From: Excoecaria cochinchinensis
Taxonomy: Eukaryota > Streptophyta > Magnoliopsida > Malpighiales > Euphorbiaceae
Assembly (NCBI GenBank): GCA_947683425.1
Contig: CANTUQ010000031.1
Span: 8,877,001 to 8,941,000 of the forward strand
Direction: 5' to 3'
Length of the DNA stretch: 64,000 nucleotides
The translations under genes and the position numbers were made by a program. Of the stretch, positions 31,301-41,703 are shown piece by piece. Position 1 is the stretch's first letter. Each line of letters begins with the position of its first letter. A model generated the notes under the pieces. The model was not told the origin of the DNA, did no database searches, and saw only the letters and a program-made list of their open reading frames with translations.

Positions 31301-33342
31301 TGTAAGCACCGTGTCCTGGAGCGGTCCGGATCGGAGGTTACCCTATGATGAAATCAATGTTCAAGGCCTGTACAGGAGGCTGAAGTTGGAGGTTTTAGTC
31401 CCGCGTTCCATGAGAAATGAGGTTTTTCTACACTTCAGGGGCAGAGGGGGAGAAAACGGGAGTTTTCTGAGTAAAAAGGTTTTTTTTGTCCTCCACAGAC
31501 GGCCAGCCCGTCTGTGGAGATAGCCCGTCGCTTCGAGTCACCGACGGCTCAGGGTTTTTTCCGACGCCCGTCGGAAAGTCACCGCCCCTGTCAGGAGCCG
31601 CCTGGTTTCCCGGAGCACGCAACCGTTCCGACGCCCGTCGGTGGATGTGGCAGGGCCGTCGGAAGTGTCCTTGTGTCAGTAGGATTCTTCCGACGCCCGC
31701 CCCTACGCACCGACGCCCGTCGGTCGTGTCTGGCTATAGAAGGTCCGGATTTTCACTTCAAAAGGGTTGGAAAATTTTTTAGAAGGGGAAACTCTGCCAA
31801 AATTCGAGCACGTTTTCTCTCTCTTCCAAAAACACACATTTTCCAAAGAACTTTACTTAATCAAGGATCAAATCGATCAAAGGAACTAAAAGCTAATTAG
31901 TTTTCTTTAGATTTGGGCTCCTAAATCGACTTTCTGAAGGATCGGAGGTGAAATAGCTCATTTTCTCTCTCTAATCTTTCATTCTCTTACTTTCTCGTGG
32001 AACGCACGGGGATCTAACCGACATCAAAATTCTACCCAAGGCAACTATCTGAGGGTAAATATTCTGGATTCTCTCTCCATTTTCATCTCATATTTAATTA
32101 TTTATCATTTATTTATTCATTCCGTGAAAATTTTGAATACGTGTTATTACTTTTCTTCATTTTGACTCCCTCATCTCCTTCTTGGATAAAACTTGTTTTT
32201 TTGATCTCGAAAGGTCCTTTCCTCCTTTCTGTTTTCCGGAGACAGAGGTGACCGACGGGTCATCTTTATGACCGACGCCCGTCGGTCACCCACCTACAGA
32301 CGCCCATTCTTGAGTGACAAACGGGCATATCGAATAACCAAACCGACGCCCGTCGGTCAACCAGGAATGGCCGTCGGTGGGTTCTGCCTCCATTTTTTGA
32401 TCATTTTCCATCTCTATTCAGTCTCTTCGATTTCTTATGTGTTAATTTTATGAATGTTAACATCTCTTAACTTTTTGTGAGTGTATATTGGTCCTCTTGG
32501 ATAATTTTGAGCTTGAGCGGTTGCCTACCATGCATGGTGGATTTCGTCCGGTTTAGTTTTCTTAAACCTCTTGATTTATTTCTCTCGCTCTTTCATTCAT
32601 TGATTATTTTATGTATATGAATAAGCTCTTTTTATCCCGTCAAATGTAAGAATAGATTAACGATTTGTACTTAAATAAAATTGAGTTTTGTATAAAATGC
32701 AAAAAGGGTCCAACGCCCTATTTTCATCCAATAAAAATCATCACATATTAAATATCCCATTTTTTAATGATGATGCATGAGAGGACCAAAGTCCTCAAAA
32801 ATAAACAATGCCCCGATTTGTGTATGAATCGCACATTTATAAAGGGAGTTGTATTCCGCTCCTTGTATTATTGTAATTTATCGCTTTGATATTTATTCTG
32901 CCCATTTACTGCGTTCCGTATGTGAATATATGCGCTTTTCAATTAAACTGCATAGTGTGGAGAGAGAGCGAATTAATGACATTAAAATTTGATCATAAAC
33001 TAATTGAGGTAGAAATAGATGAAAAATCCCGGGCCCAGCTCTGGTCTTTGGGCTCAAGAGGTTAGAGGTTATCCTCCAAAATACTTCTTGGGTCACGAGA
33101 CTTTAGCGCTAATCCTAGGCCTCATGGCCCAACATGGATAAAATGCGCAAGTCTTAGGCTCTCCGAGGCGAGAGTAACTTTCCCAATGTTCTATTGGGTG
33201 GCGACTCCATGATACCTCCTTGTTGCCCAACATAGACGCACTTGCGATTTATTGCAAGATGCCAATGGACCCGCAAATGCCCCGATCGCCCACGTGCGGG
33301 CGGTCCGAAAGGGCGGCGCATCGGGATCCAGCGCGCGTCACA
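31301..33342 (+). repeat. 3' LTR of Tat1
   Basis: 2,042 bp, the same length as the 5' LTR. The TATA box is changed to TATAGAA (31735-31741), so this copy's promoter may be weaker. It ends GCGCGTCACA and is followed by the AAGTG duplication. Confidence 0.93.
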
Positions 33343-34770
33343 AAGTGGCCTCATTTCTGCATGTTAGTCCGATTTTCTCCTTTCCTCTCTTTCTCTTTAT
33401 TCTTCTTCTTCTTCTCCTTCTTCTTCTTCGGTTGATTTCTTGAGCTGTGAGTTGTGTTCATAAAGTTAAGAGATAAGTTGGAAAGGTAAGTATGGATGGA
33501 AGTCTAAGTATCTCCTTCTTGTAGTTTGTTCTTAATTGAGATTTTGAGTTGGTTTAGCTCACAGATTAAGTGTGTTTTATTGGGTTTGTGCAAGAAGTTT
33601 TGGACAAGAGAAGGGACAAAGGTAAAGACAAGGTTTGAGATAGAAGACAGAAGTGGTCAAGCTTTATTTTGAGGTTTGGGATTTTATTTGATTTCTGTCA
33701 GTAGTTGCATGTTTGATTAATTAGGGAAAATTGTGGGTTTTAAAGAGTTCAATAACTCTTCTAGCTATAAAATTGTACATGGGATAGCGTTGATGTGTTG
33801 TTGAAGTCTTATTAGGATTTACCATGTTTTAATTGTAGAATTGATGATGTTCTACTGAAAACTTGAAGTGGTATTAAGTTTTGTCTATTTGCATGTTGAT
33901 TCTATGTTTATTACAAGTTATGTATGAAAAAGTTATTTGCATGTGATACTTGTTTTAAAGGCCATTTTGGCTAGATTTGGTGTTTAGTTGCTGATAGAAG
34001 TCATGCATGTGAATATAGGAAAGTATATAAAAAGTATCTGTTAGAGATATGTGAAGTTGGGAGTTTGAACATAAAGTTCAGCCTCTGTCGCAAGCGCGAC
34101 AAAGTGCTCCGTAGGCAAATATTTGCAAGTTTATGTTCTGTCACGGGAGCGAGACTTATCACGAGCATGATATAAGCATTTTGGAGTTCTGTCCCATGCA
34201 CAAGCGAGACAGAAGGTACGTTTATGGTCTGTTGCGAGCACGACATGGCTAAAAGTCATGAATGCAAATTATTTATCCTACTTTGTGTGCAATATGAATT
34301 TAAGGTATACATGTATGCTATATGAACAAGTAAAATGAATATGAGTATATTATGTAGATATTGCTTTAGCATGACTGATAAGTAAACATGTTTGTATGTT
34401 CATGGTTGCAAAGTTACTATATGATGTGAGTTGGATGTGTAATGGTTTGAAAAGGGCATTTGAGTATATGTAAAGTATACGATATAGCGAATAGAGTGTA
34501 TATGTTAAGCCTGAATTATCATGGAAGTGGATAGATAGGCATGCTGATAAAGGGTTAGAGTTTGTAACTGCCAGAGTTGTCCCGATTGGGTCTAGAGTTT
34601 GTTACCTTCGGGTACCTAGAGATTTGAGACTTCGGTCTCTTGATGTTTGAGACTTCGGTCTCCAGATTTTTGATACTACTTGTCAGTATCTAGAGCACCT
34701 GGATCCACCATCGATGTGAATTCAGGCTAATAAATGTTCTTAATTGTATATGCAATGGCCTAATTGTATA
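33343..34770 (+). mobile_element. 3' piece of the family-L Tekay-like LTR
   Basis: Resumes the LTR begun at 15976. The order matches LTR A: a TTCTTC microsatellite (33400-33430), a long AT-rich leader, a degenerate CTGTCGC palindrome cluster (34083-34250), the hairpin block and GGATCCACC..TTCAGGCT. It breaks near 34750, where the family-G element begins. The AAGC stem and LTR end are not seen. A 20-bp direct repeat (TAATTGTATATG(C/T)AATGGCC) marks the junction. Confidence 0.65.
34603..34662 (+). other. TTCG hairpin cluster in LTR L
   Basis: TACC-TTCG-GGTA at 34603-34614, then GAGAC-TTCG-GTCTC twice (34626-34639 and 34649-34662), so the GAGAC hairpin is duplicated relative to LTR A. Confidence 0.65.
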
Positions 34771-35839
34771 TGTAATGGCCACTTAAAAAATATAAGAAAA
34801 TTGGTGGTATTTTAAGGAGCTAAGGCAAGGAAAGGATGTTTAAGATGTGGAGAATAAGAAAATAAGGTTAGTGGATACAATATCCTCATTTTTCCATGTT
34901 AAAAGTATGATTTTTAGTTATGTTTAAACATAAAGTATGTGAAATATGGATGTTTAATTGAATCAAACCATATAGTCATATTTAGGAAGGTTAAAAATGA
35001 GATCTTGAATGATTAAAATGAAAAGAAATAAAACATATACCATGGACAACATGTAGGCCTAATGATATATATAGGTAAAGATGAAATTTTTATGTGTTTT
35101 AATGTGATTTGATTATATAACCAGATAAATTAACATGTAATCTAGCTAATGGAATGAATTAGAGAAACAAAAACTCACATGATGGATGATGTGTGCATTG
35201 ACCGAATTGAATAAGTGAGTAAAAAGGTGATTTTGATATGTTTTAATGAAAACTAATGATATAAATCAGTTAATTGACATGTAATTTACCGAAATGAATG
35301 ACAAATATGATAAAAAGAATTTATGATGAATGATGAACATATTGGCCGAATTGATCAATGTATGTAAAGATAAGATTTTGATGTGTTGTGATGTTAAATA
35401 ATTGCATGGCTATGATATTTTGCATGTAAATCACCCAAATAAATGTTAAAAGTGTTAAAAATAAGTAATGGTGAAAAATTATCGAATGGTATGTATATGT
35501 GTATCCATATGTACCATGATGATTTCGTGAGTTTTATGGTATGAGATGACACATGGATGAATGTATAATGATCGAATTGTATGGAAAAGAATGGAATTGA
35601 ATGATGAAATTCCATGAAAAGTATGACTGATAACTTAAAAATGTGAAAAGTGGAATTTTGATGCCCTATGCAGTAATCTGGTAGTTTAGTCTAGTTCAGG
35701 ATATGATGCCTAGCCATAGGGACATAAGACCACGGGTGTGAGCATGGCGTCTCACTTACTATAGGTCAATGATGGTCCTATTCTTTATTATTTTGTCTTA
35801 ATACAGTATTGATCTGTATTTTTGTTGTCTGTTTTTAAA

Positions 35840-35945
35840 GACAGAGGTGGTCCTTCGGGGTCCCTCTAGTAAAAACAGGTGTGGTCCTTTGGGGTCCCTC
35901 TAGTAAAGACAAGGATGGTCCTTCGGGGTCCCTCTAGTATGTTTG
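35840..35945 (+). repeat. ~38-bp tandem repeat, GGTCCTTCGGGGTCCCTCTAGTA x3
   Basis: Three near-identical units in the family-G 5' LTR, followed by a decayed GTGAGCCTTTGGGGTTCAC unit that is itself an inverted repeat. Confidence 0.75.
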
Positions 35946-36534
35946 TGAGCCTTTGGGGTTCACGTCTCATTTATCCTGATCATAGATGTCTGCCAGTTTT
36001 ATACAGAGATAATTGGCAAAAGTAAGCTTAATATGGTTGATTTGTGATTAAAATGATATTTGTGTGAAAAAATGGACTTAATTGGAATAACTAAAAAGTT
36101 TTGAGGGCATGATGGTAATTTTGATCATAAAAAGGTTAATAAGGGTAATAATGGAAAAATGAATAATTAAATGGTTATACATGTAATTAAGTGAAAAGAT
36201 AAGATAAAGATGTGATAAGGATAACAATATGATATGGATAAAAATATGATAAGGATAAGGATAAAGATAGGGATAAGGATAAAATGGTAATTTAAGTTTA
36301 AATGGTTAATCAAGGCTTAATAAAGGAAAAATGTAATTTAATGGCTCATTGGGTAAGTTAGTTATTATTTAAGGACTAAAATGTAATTTGGCATGAGAAT
36401 GATATTCTAAGAATCTAATGGTAATTTGTATGTTAAATAAGAAGTTGAATAAGTCAATGAGCCAAATTAGTGGCATGATTGTAATTGAGGTAAACAAGAA
36501 AGGTAAAATTGTAATTTGAATGAAATTGAAGGAC

Positions 36535-37065
36535 CTTAATCTAAATGAATTAGAAGTCAATTTGGATTTGAATTCTAAATGAATTAGAAGTCAACTTGGA
36601 ATAGAACTCTAATTGGATTAGAAGTCAATTTGGATTAGAATTCTAAATGAATTAGAAGTAAATTTGGATTTGAATTCTAAATGAATTAGAAGTCAACTTG
36701 GAATAGAACTCTAATTGGATTAGAAGTCTATTTGGATTAGAACTCTAATTGGATTAGAATTCAAAGTGAATTAGAATTTTAATTTGATATTTAATTAAAT
36801 TATTTATAGAGAAAATGATTAAGAAAAATAATGATAGCATAATTTGAATATTTTAGATAATAAAATAATGTTTAAAAAGGTAAATAAGATGAATAAATGG
36901 TATTTTTGTAATTTTGGTAAAGTTTGAGGACCTAAGTGTAAATATGGCATAGTTAAAAGACCTAAGTGTAAATATAGCATAGTTAAAGGACCTAGATGTA
37001 AATATGATATAATATGAGGACCTAATTATAATTATACCATAGTTAAGGGACCTAAATGCAAATAT
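36535..37065 (+). repeat. Two short tandem arrays in the family-G LTR
   Basis: 36535-36785 repeats AATGAATTAGAAGTCAA / TTGGATTAGAA units. 36925-37065 repeats GGACCTAAGTGTAAATATG units of about 31 bp, roughly five copies. Both are AT-rich and degenerate, and together give this LTR its great length. Confidence 0.65.
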
Positions 37066-38723
37066 GTAATTTTATGTGTGCTATAAATATATATGTCCTT
37101 AAATGAGTGATTTAATTGATATTAAGAATATTATTGCATGTTAGATAATGAAATAAGGATAATAATAAGTTAACTAATGGCATTATTGTAAATAAGTGAA
37201 AAGTAAAAGGATAATACTGTAAATTAATGGAAATCTAGGAACTTAAATATAAATTTGTTAATAACGACGAAATTGAGGGATTTTAATGATAATTGATAGG
37301 TAAATTTGAATATTAATTGTATAACCAATTGACAATAGAGAAAACAATAATGTTTATATTAATATTAATAGAAATATTACTATTAAAGCTAATATCATAG
37401 AAATGGCAATAAGTTTAAAAGTAAGAGAAATAGACGAGTAATATTAGCATTAATAAAAGAATATAAATGTTTTTGGACTAGTAAAGGATTATTATTACTG
37501 ATTAAAAATAACTGAGATGTAAATTTAAATCTGTAATATTAAATTGAAGATAAAATAATGTAATTAAGGTAAATAATAATATGTCAGGTAAATTTAACTG
37601 AATACTGTGAATTTCATAATCAAGTCACAATGAATTAAGAGTGCGTAACAGAAATATGTAAAAGACATTATTATAAAACTGATACAATTATTATAGATTG
37701 GGTTAATTATCTAAAGTATAAAATATGATAATTAATATTGTACGTGAGAAAATTTAGTAATGGGGTCGCCTAAGAATGTTAGTAACGAAACTAAAGACAT
37801 GAAAGAAAGTAGAACTGTCATTAAATGTTGAAAGTTAATAGTGAAATGATAATTATTGAGATGATGATAAATTAATAATGTGAGTAATTCAGGTACTGGT
37901 GTAAAAATAGTACTGTTAGGCATGGTAATAAGGAAATTAATGTAAGATAGTATCGATAGATATTTAATCAAAAAATGATAATAGAAATTGTGTATAAATT
38001 TAAGAGGATAACGATGTTAAGTCTACAAATAAGTTAGTGGATTAAGTAATAGCTTTGACAATTCAAGTATATAATATGAAATATAACTGAGTAAAATTAA
38101 TTAGAAAAATAGAGTAAATGTATTATTTTTATAGCTTAAAAATGGCATTGTAAAAGAAATATTAAAGATATAAAGAAAACGATAACGGTTAATCAGTACC
38201 GTAGATAACAACGATGATGATTGTTCAATAGATTTGTCAGTAACTGATATTGTACCCAAGTGTAGACTATAACTGATGTATAAGTTATAAACAAGTAATA
38301 AACAAACAAATGAACACATTAATAAGATAATTTCAAATATTGTTAGTATAACTGGTCATTGAATTAATAGATTGAACATAATAGTATTAATGTTAAAGTT
38401 AATAGTACAGATAATAATGATTCTGATGACAGTAATAGTAATGTTAAAGTATGGTTATTGAAATAATGAAAAAGGAATAAGATAATGACTGAATGAAGAA
38501 ATCTATTAGGACATGGCTTATATACGATTGCGATGGATGAACATGAGATTGTACAGGAAAAGTATATGAATGGTGTGTTAGTGTAATTGTTATATTATTG
38601 TATTTGCATGTTTGTGATTGTCGAAAAAAAAAATTTCACCAAATCTGATAAGTGCATTACAGTGTAGTGTGGTGACATCCGATATCCATACCATTTGCAG
38701 GTATAAGGTTATTACATTTATTT

Positions 38724-38735
38724 TGGTATCAGAGC
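38724..38735 (+). promoter_or_regulatory. Primer binding site of family G (Met-initiator type)
   Basis: TGGTATCAGAGC, seven bases after the LTR end ATTACA (38716). This 12-mer is the standard site for initiator-Met tRNA priming in plant LTR elements. Confidence 0.85.
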
Positions 38736-39001
38736 AAAGGTTTTGGTGGTTCTAAGATCGGAGATAGGGTATTGAGGACGAAGTGATACGTATACATGCC
38801 ATGCATAGGTGTTGATGACAGAAGTGATTGAATGTATTTGAGGAAATACTAGGATAACTTAAGGTTACTGAATTATAAAGGATGTACGGTATGGTGACTG
38901 ATGGAAAGTAGATGGATCTCCTGAACTGATGTCCCCACAGCATAATGGTTGTGACCTGTGATTGTGGTACATATGGAAAATTTCAAGGACAAAATTTTTA
39001 T

Positions 39002-39015
39002 AAGTGGGGGAGAAT
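39002..39015 (+). promoter_or_regulatory. Polypurine tract of family G
   Basis: AAGTGGGGGAGAAT directly before TGTAATGG. GGACAAAATTTTTATAAG upstream recalls the GAGGACGAAATTTC context of Tekay elements. Confidence 0.8.
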
Positions 39016-40655
39016 TGTAATGGTCTAAATACTGGGTTAACAGTATTTAGTGAATTTTGTGCAGTCTGTAGTGTGATTCCGGGATAGAGTGATGGCTTGT
39101 GTATCTCTTATTACAGTAGAATTAAAAAGTTAAGTATGCTTGAGGCATAATAATCCCGGGATGGGTGGCATCAGGACAGGTATACAGTTGAAATTAACAG
39201 CAGTTACTGGGAAATTTTTAATTGCTAATGTTGATATGTGGACTGTCAGGAGTCTACTGGTAAAATTTGGTACAAAATTGAGGTCAAATAGATCCCCGAA
39301 AGTCCATCTGAAGTTGGTCTCTGGTTCGATTCGGTTGAGCCGACGTTTGACTGAACTTTAATCGAATTTTTAAAAATAATAAATGATATTAAAAGGTATA
39401 ATGTGGGAAGTATAAAGGCTCAGAATAATTCTTATAAATTTTTGACAGCATTAGATTTGTATTTTACGGCAGAACGGAATAGTATTGAACCGGACCGGTT
39501 AAGTGAACCGGGCCCCAAATGGACTCCGATTGGGCTGAAATTTGTGTGGAGGCTATATTTTGTATTTTAGGAATGATGGAATTTATTAGGAGTAAAAATA
39601 AGTTCAAAACTCATAGTTACCTTAAAACAGTGAAAAATGACTCAAAAATTGAAAATCGACCCAAATCGGTTCAACCACTTCAATTGGACCTGGTCCAATT
39701 CAATTTTACCCATATAAATGCTTATCTTTACCAAATTTCTCTAGAGAAACCCTAGAGAAACCGACCTCCCTCCTCCTCCCTTTGGCCAAAGTGATGTTTC
39801 TCCATTCTTCCTCCATTTTCTTCATTTTTCTTTCAATCTCTCCTCACATCTAAGCCTCCTAAACAAAGTTAAACTTCTCTAGAATCTGGTGATGGTGATT
39901 GGAGTCCATTTGGAGTGCTACAAGTGGAAGAAAATAAGTTAAAAAGTTTATGTGCCAAATTGAGGTATGTAAAGTTGATATTTTGAAATTGATTTAAAGG
40001 TTCAAATAGGTATTTTAGGATGTCTAAAGCATATTTATGTGATTATATTGTAAAAAGGAAGTAAATTTATGGTGGTTTCTTTGATGTTTCTATTCGGCCA
40101 CTTAAAAAATATAAGGAAAGTGATGGTGTTTTAAGGAGCTAAGGCAAGGAAAGAATGTTTAAGATGTGGAGAACAAGAAAATAAGGTTAGTGGATACAAT
40201 ATCCTCATTTTTCCATGTTAAAAGTATGATTTTTAGTTATGTTTAAACATAAAGTATGTGAAATATGCATATTTAATTGAATCAAACCATATAGTCGTAA
40301 TGATTAAAATGAAAAGAAATAAAACATATACCATGGACAACATGTAGGCCTAATGGTATATATAGGTAAAGATGAGATTTTTATGTGTTTTAATGTGATT
40401 TAATGATATAACTAGATAAATTAACATGTAATCTAGCTAATGGAATGAATTAGAGAAACAAAAATTCACATGATGGATGATGTGTGCTTTGACCAAATTG
40501 AATAAGTGAGTAAAAAGGTGATTTTGATCTGTTTTAATGCAAACTAATGATGTTAATGAGTTAATTGACATGTAATTTATCTAAATGAATGATAAAGATG
40601 ATGAAAAGAATTTATGATGAATGATGAACATATTGGCCGAATTGATCAATGTATG
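39016..40655 (+). repeat. 3' LTR of family G, interrupted by Tat2
   Basis: Begins TGTAATGGTCTAAATAC. TATAAAT at 39713-39719 is followed by CTCTAGAGAAACCCTAGAGAAACC and a CCTCCTCC-rich leader, a plausible U3/R boundary. GTATG (40651-40655) is the likely Tat2 target site; the undisturbed order can be read in the 5' LTR near 35365. Confidence 0.75.
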
Positions 40656-41025
40656 TGTAGACACTGGGTCCTGAAACAGCCTTGGTCAGAGTTATCTAAT
40701 GAGAATAATATTTATTCAAAAATACACAGAGAATAAAAGCACTTTGGCTCTCTGTGGATTGGGATTTCAGCTAGGTCTTTTAGGCAAAATTGATAATTTC
40801 TCAGAAAAAATAAAAAAATTAAAAATTAAAGTAAAAGTAAAAAAAAATAAAAATAAAAATTAAGTTTAGGTTAAATTAATTAGTTAATATTGTAGGATAA
40901 TAAAATAAAATAAAAACAAATAGAGAGTGATTAATTAAGTAGAATATGTGATAATTTAAATAAGTTAAAATAAATTGAGAGGCAAAAATCAAGGAAGAAA
41001 AGGGAGAAAATCAAGTAATTTATGG

Positions 41026-41033
41026 TATAAAAA
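41026..41033 (+). promoter_or_regulatory. TATA box of Tat2 5' LTR
   Basis: TATAAAAA. The 3' LTR has CATAAAAA at the same place (about 62622). The solo LTR begins 45 bp downstream, close to the expected transcription start. Confidence 0.6.
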
Positions 41034-41400
41034 GGAAAAAAACCTACACCTAAAGGAAGGGTGGACGGCAGATCAAATGTAACACCCCGATCGGACCACC
41101 ATGGAAGCACCCCGACCGGAGCGCTACACACGGAACCAACATGAGCTGGACATCACCAACCACACATACATTCACTCGAGTGGAAGCATTCATAGGCAAA
41201 AACATAACTTATACAATATCCAAAATTACATCAAGATCAAATAATTACATAAGTCACGGTACCCAAAAAGAATTACATATACAAAACGTTATAGGAGCAG
41301 AATACAAAATAAAACTCTAACTCCTATGTGGCCGACCTGTAGATGCGCGACTCCGACCGGAACAAAACCTGCTACCTACACGGGAAAAAGAAAAGGCATC

Positions 41401-41429
41401 CCGTGCTAAGTGATAACGCTTAGTGGGGA
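41401..41429 (-). other. Conserved AAGCG..CACTTA-type stem in LTR D
   Basis: Minus strand CCCCACTAAGCG-TTAT-CACTTAGCACGG, one base off a perfect stem, about 350 bp from the LTR end. Followed on the minus strand by CCCGTGTAGGTAGCAGG. Confidence 0.6.
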
Positions 41430-41643
41430 GGAACACTATACTAAAATATCCATTGAGTCATGTAATTCATGCACATAAATATGCATAACAATTCATTAAA
41501 TCAGGGCATCATCATAAATAGGAAAAATAAATCCGAACGAAGAACACTACTCAGGACAAACATCACACTTCACTGCACTCTAGAACTGAACAGAACACAA
41601 TAGCCTGAATTTCACTGGTGGTGGATACGGGAGCACTACACTA

Positions 41644-41703
41644 GAGACCGAAGCCTCAAAACACTTTCACTAGCCTGAAGGCAACAAGGGAGACCTGAGT
41701 CTC
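41644..41703 (-). other. Two hairpins in LTR D
   Basis: Minus strand GAGGC-TTCG-GTCTC (41657-41644, one G-T pair) and GAGAC-TCAG-GTCTC (41703-41690). The second keeps the stem while the loop differs from TTCG. Confidence 0.65.

Larger units (their letters stand above)
16250..33342 (+). mobile_element. Tat1: 17.1-kb Ty3/gypsy Tat-lineage LTR retrotransposon
   Basis: A complete element of 17,093 bp with two 2,042-bp LTRs (TGTAAGCACC ... GCGTCACA), a perfect 5-bp target duplication AAGTG (16245-16249 and 33343-33347), a primer binding site directly after the 5' LTR and a polypurine tract directly before the 3' LTR. Order: LTR, leader, gag, protease/G-patch, RT, RNase H, archaeal-type RNase H, integrase, antisense accessory gene, divergent promoter, sense accessory gene, minisatellite, LTR. 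The extra RNase H and absence of a chromodomain place it in the Tat lineage (Ogre/Retand-type). By eye the LTRs differ at about seven positions (~0.3%), so insertion was recent. The sense genes carry stops and the copy cannot make complete gag-pol by ordinary translation. Confidence 0.95.
34771..38716 (+). repeat. 5' LTR of family G, lacking ~1.07 kb of U3
   Basis: 3,946 bp. After TGTAATGG it jumps to CCACTTAAAAAAT, which in the 3' LTR lies 1,080 bp downstream of the start. The missing part contains the TATA box (39713-39719), so this LTR has no visible promoter. Very AT-rich, without ORFs; it holds the short tandem arrays listed next. Confidence 0.75.
34771..40655 (+). mobile_element. Family-G LTR element with ~5-kb LTRs and a 299-bp interior
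   Basis: 5' LTR 34771-38716, interior 38717-39015, 3' LTR from 39016, cut at 40655 by Tat2. LTR termini are TGTAAT...ATTACA. The interior has a Met-initiator-type primer site and a polypurine tract but no coding sequence, so it is non-autonomous. The two LTRs align over 34777-35365 versus 40096-40655 with a ~30-bp indel. The remainder of the 3' LTR should lie beyond the window, after Tat2. Confidence 0.8.
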
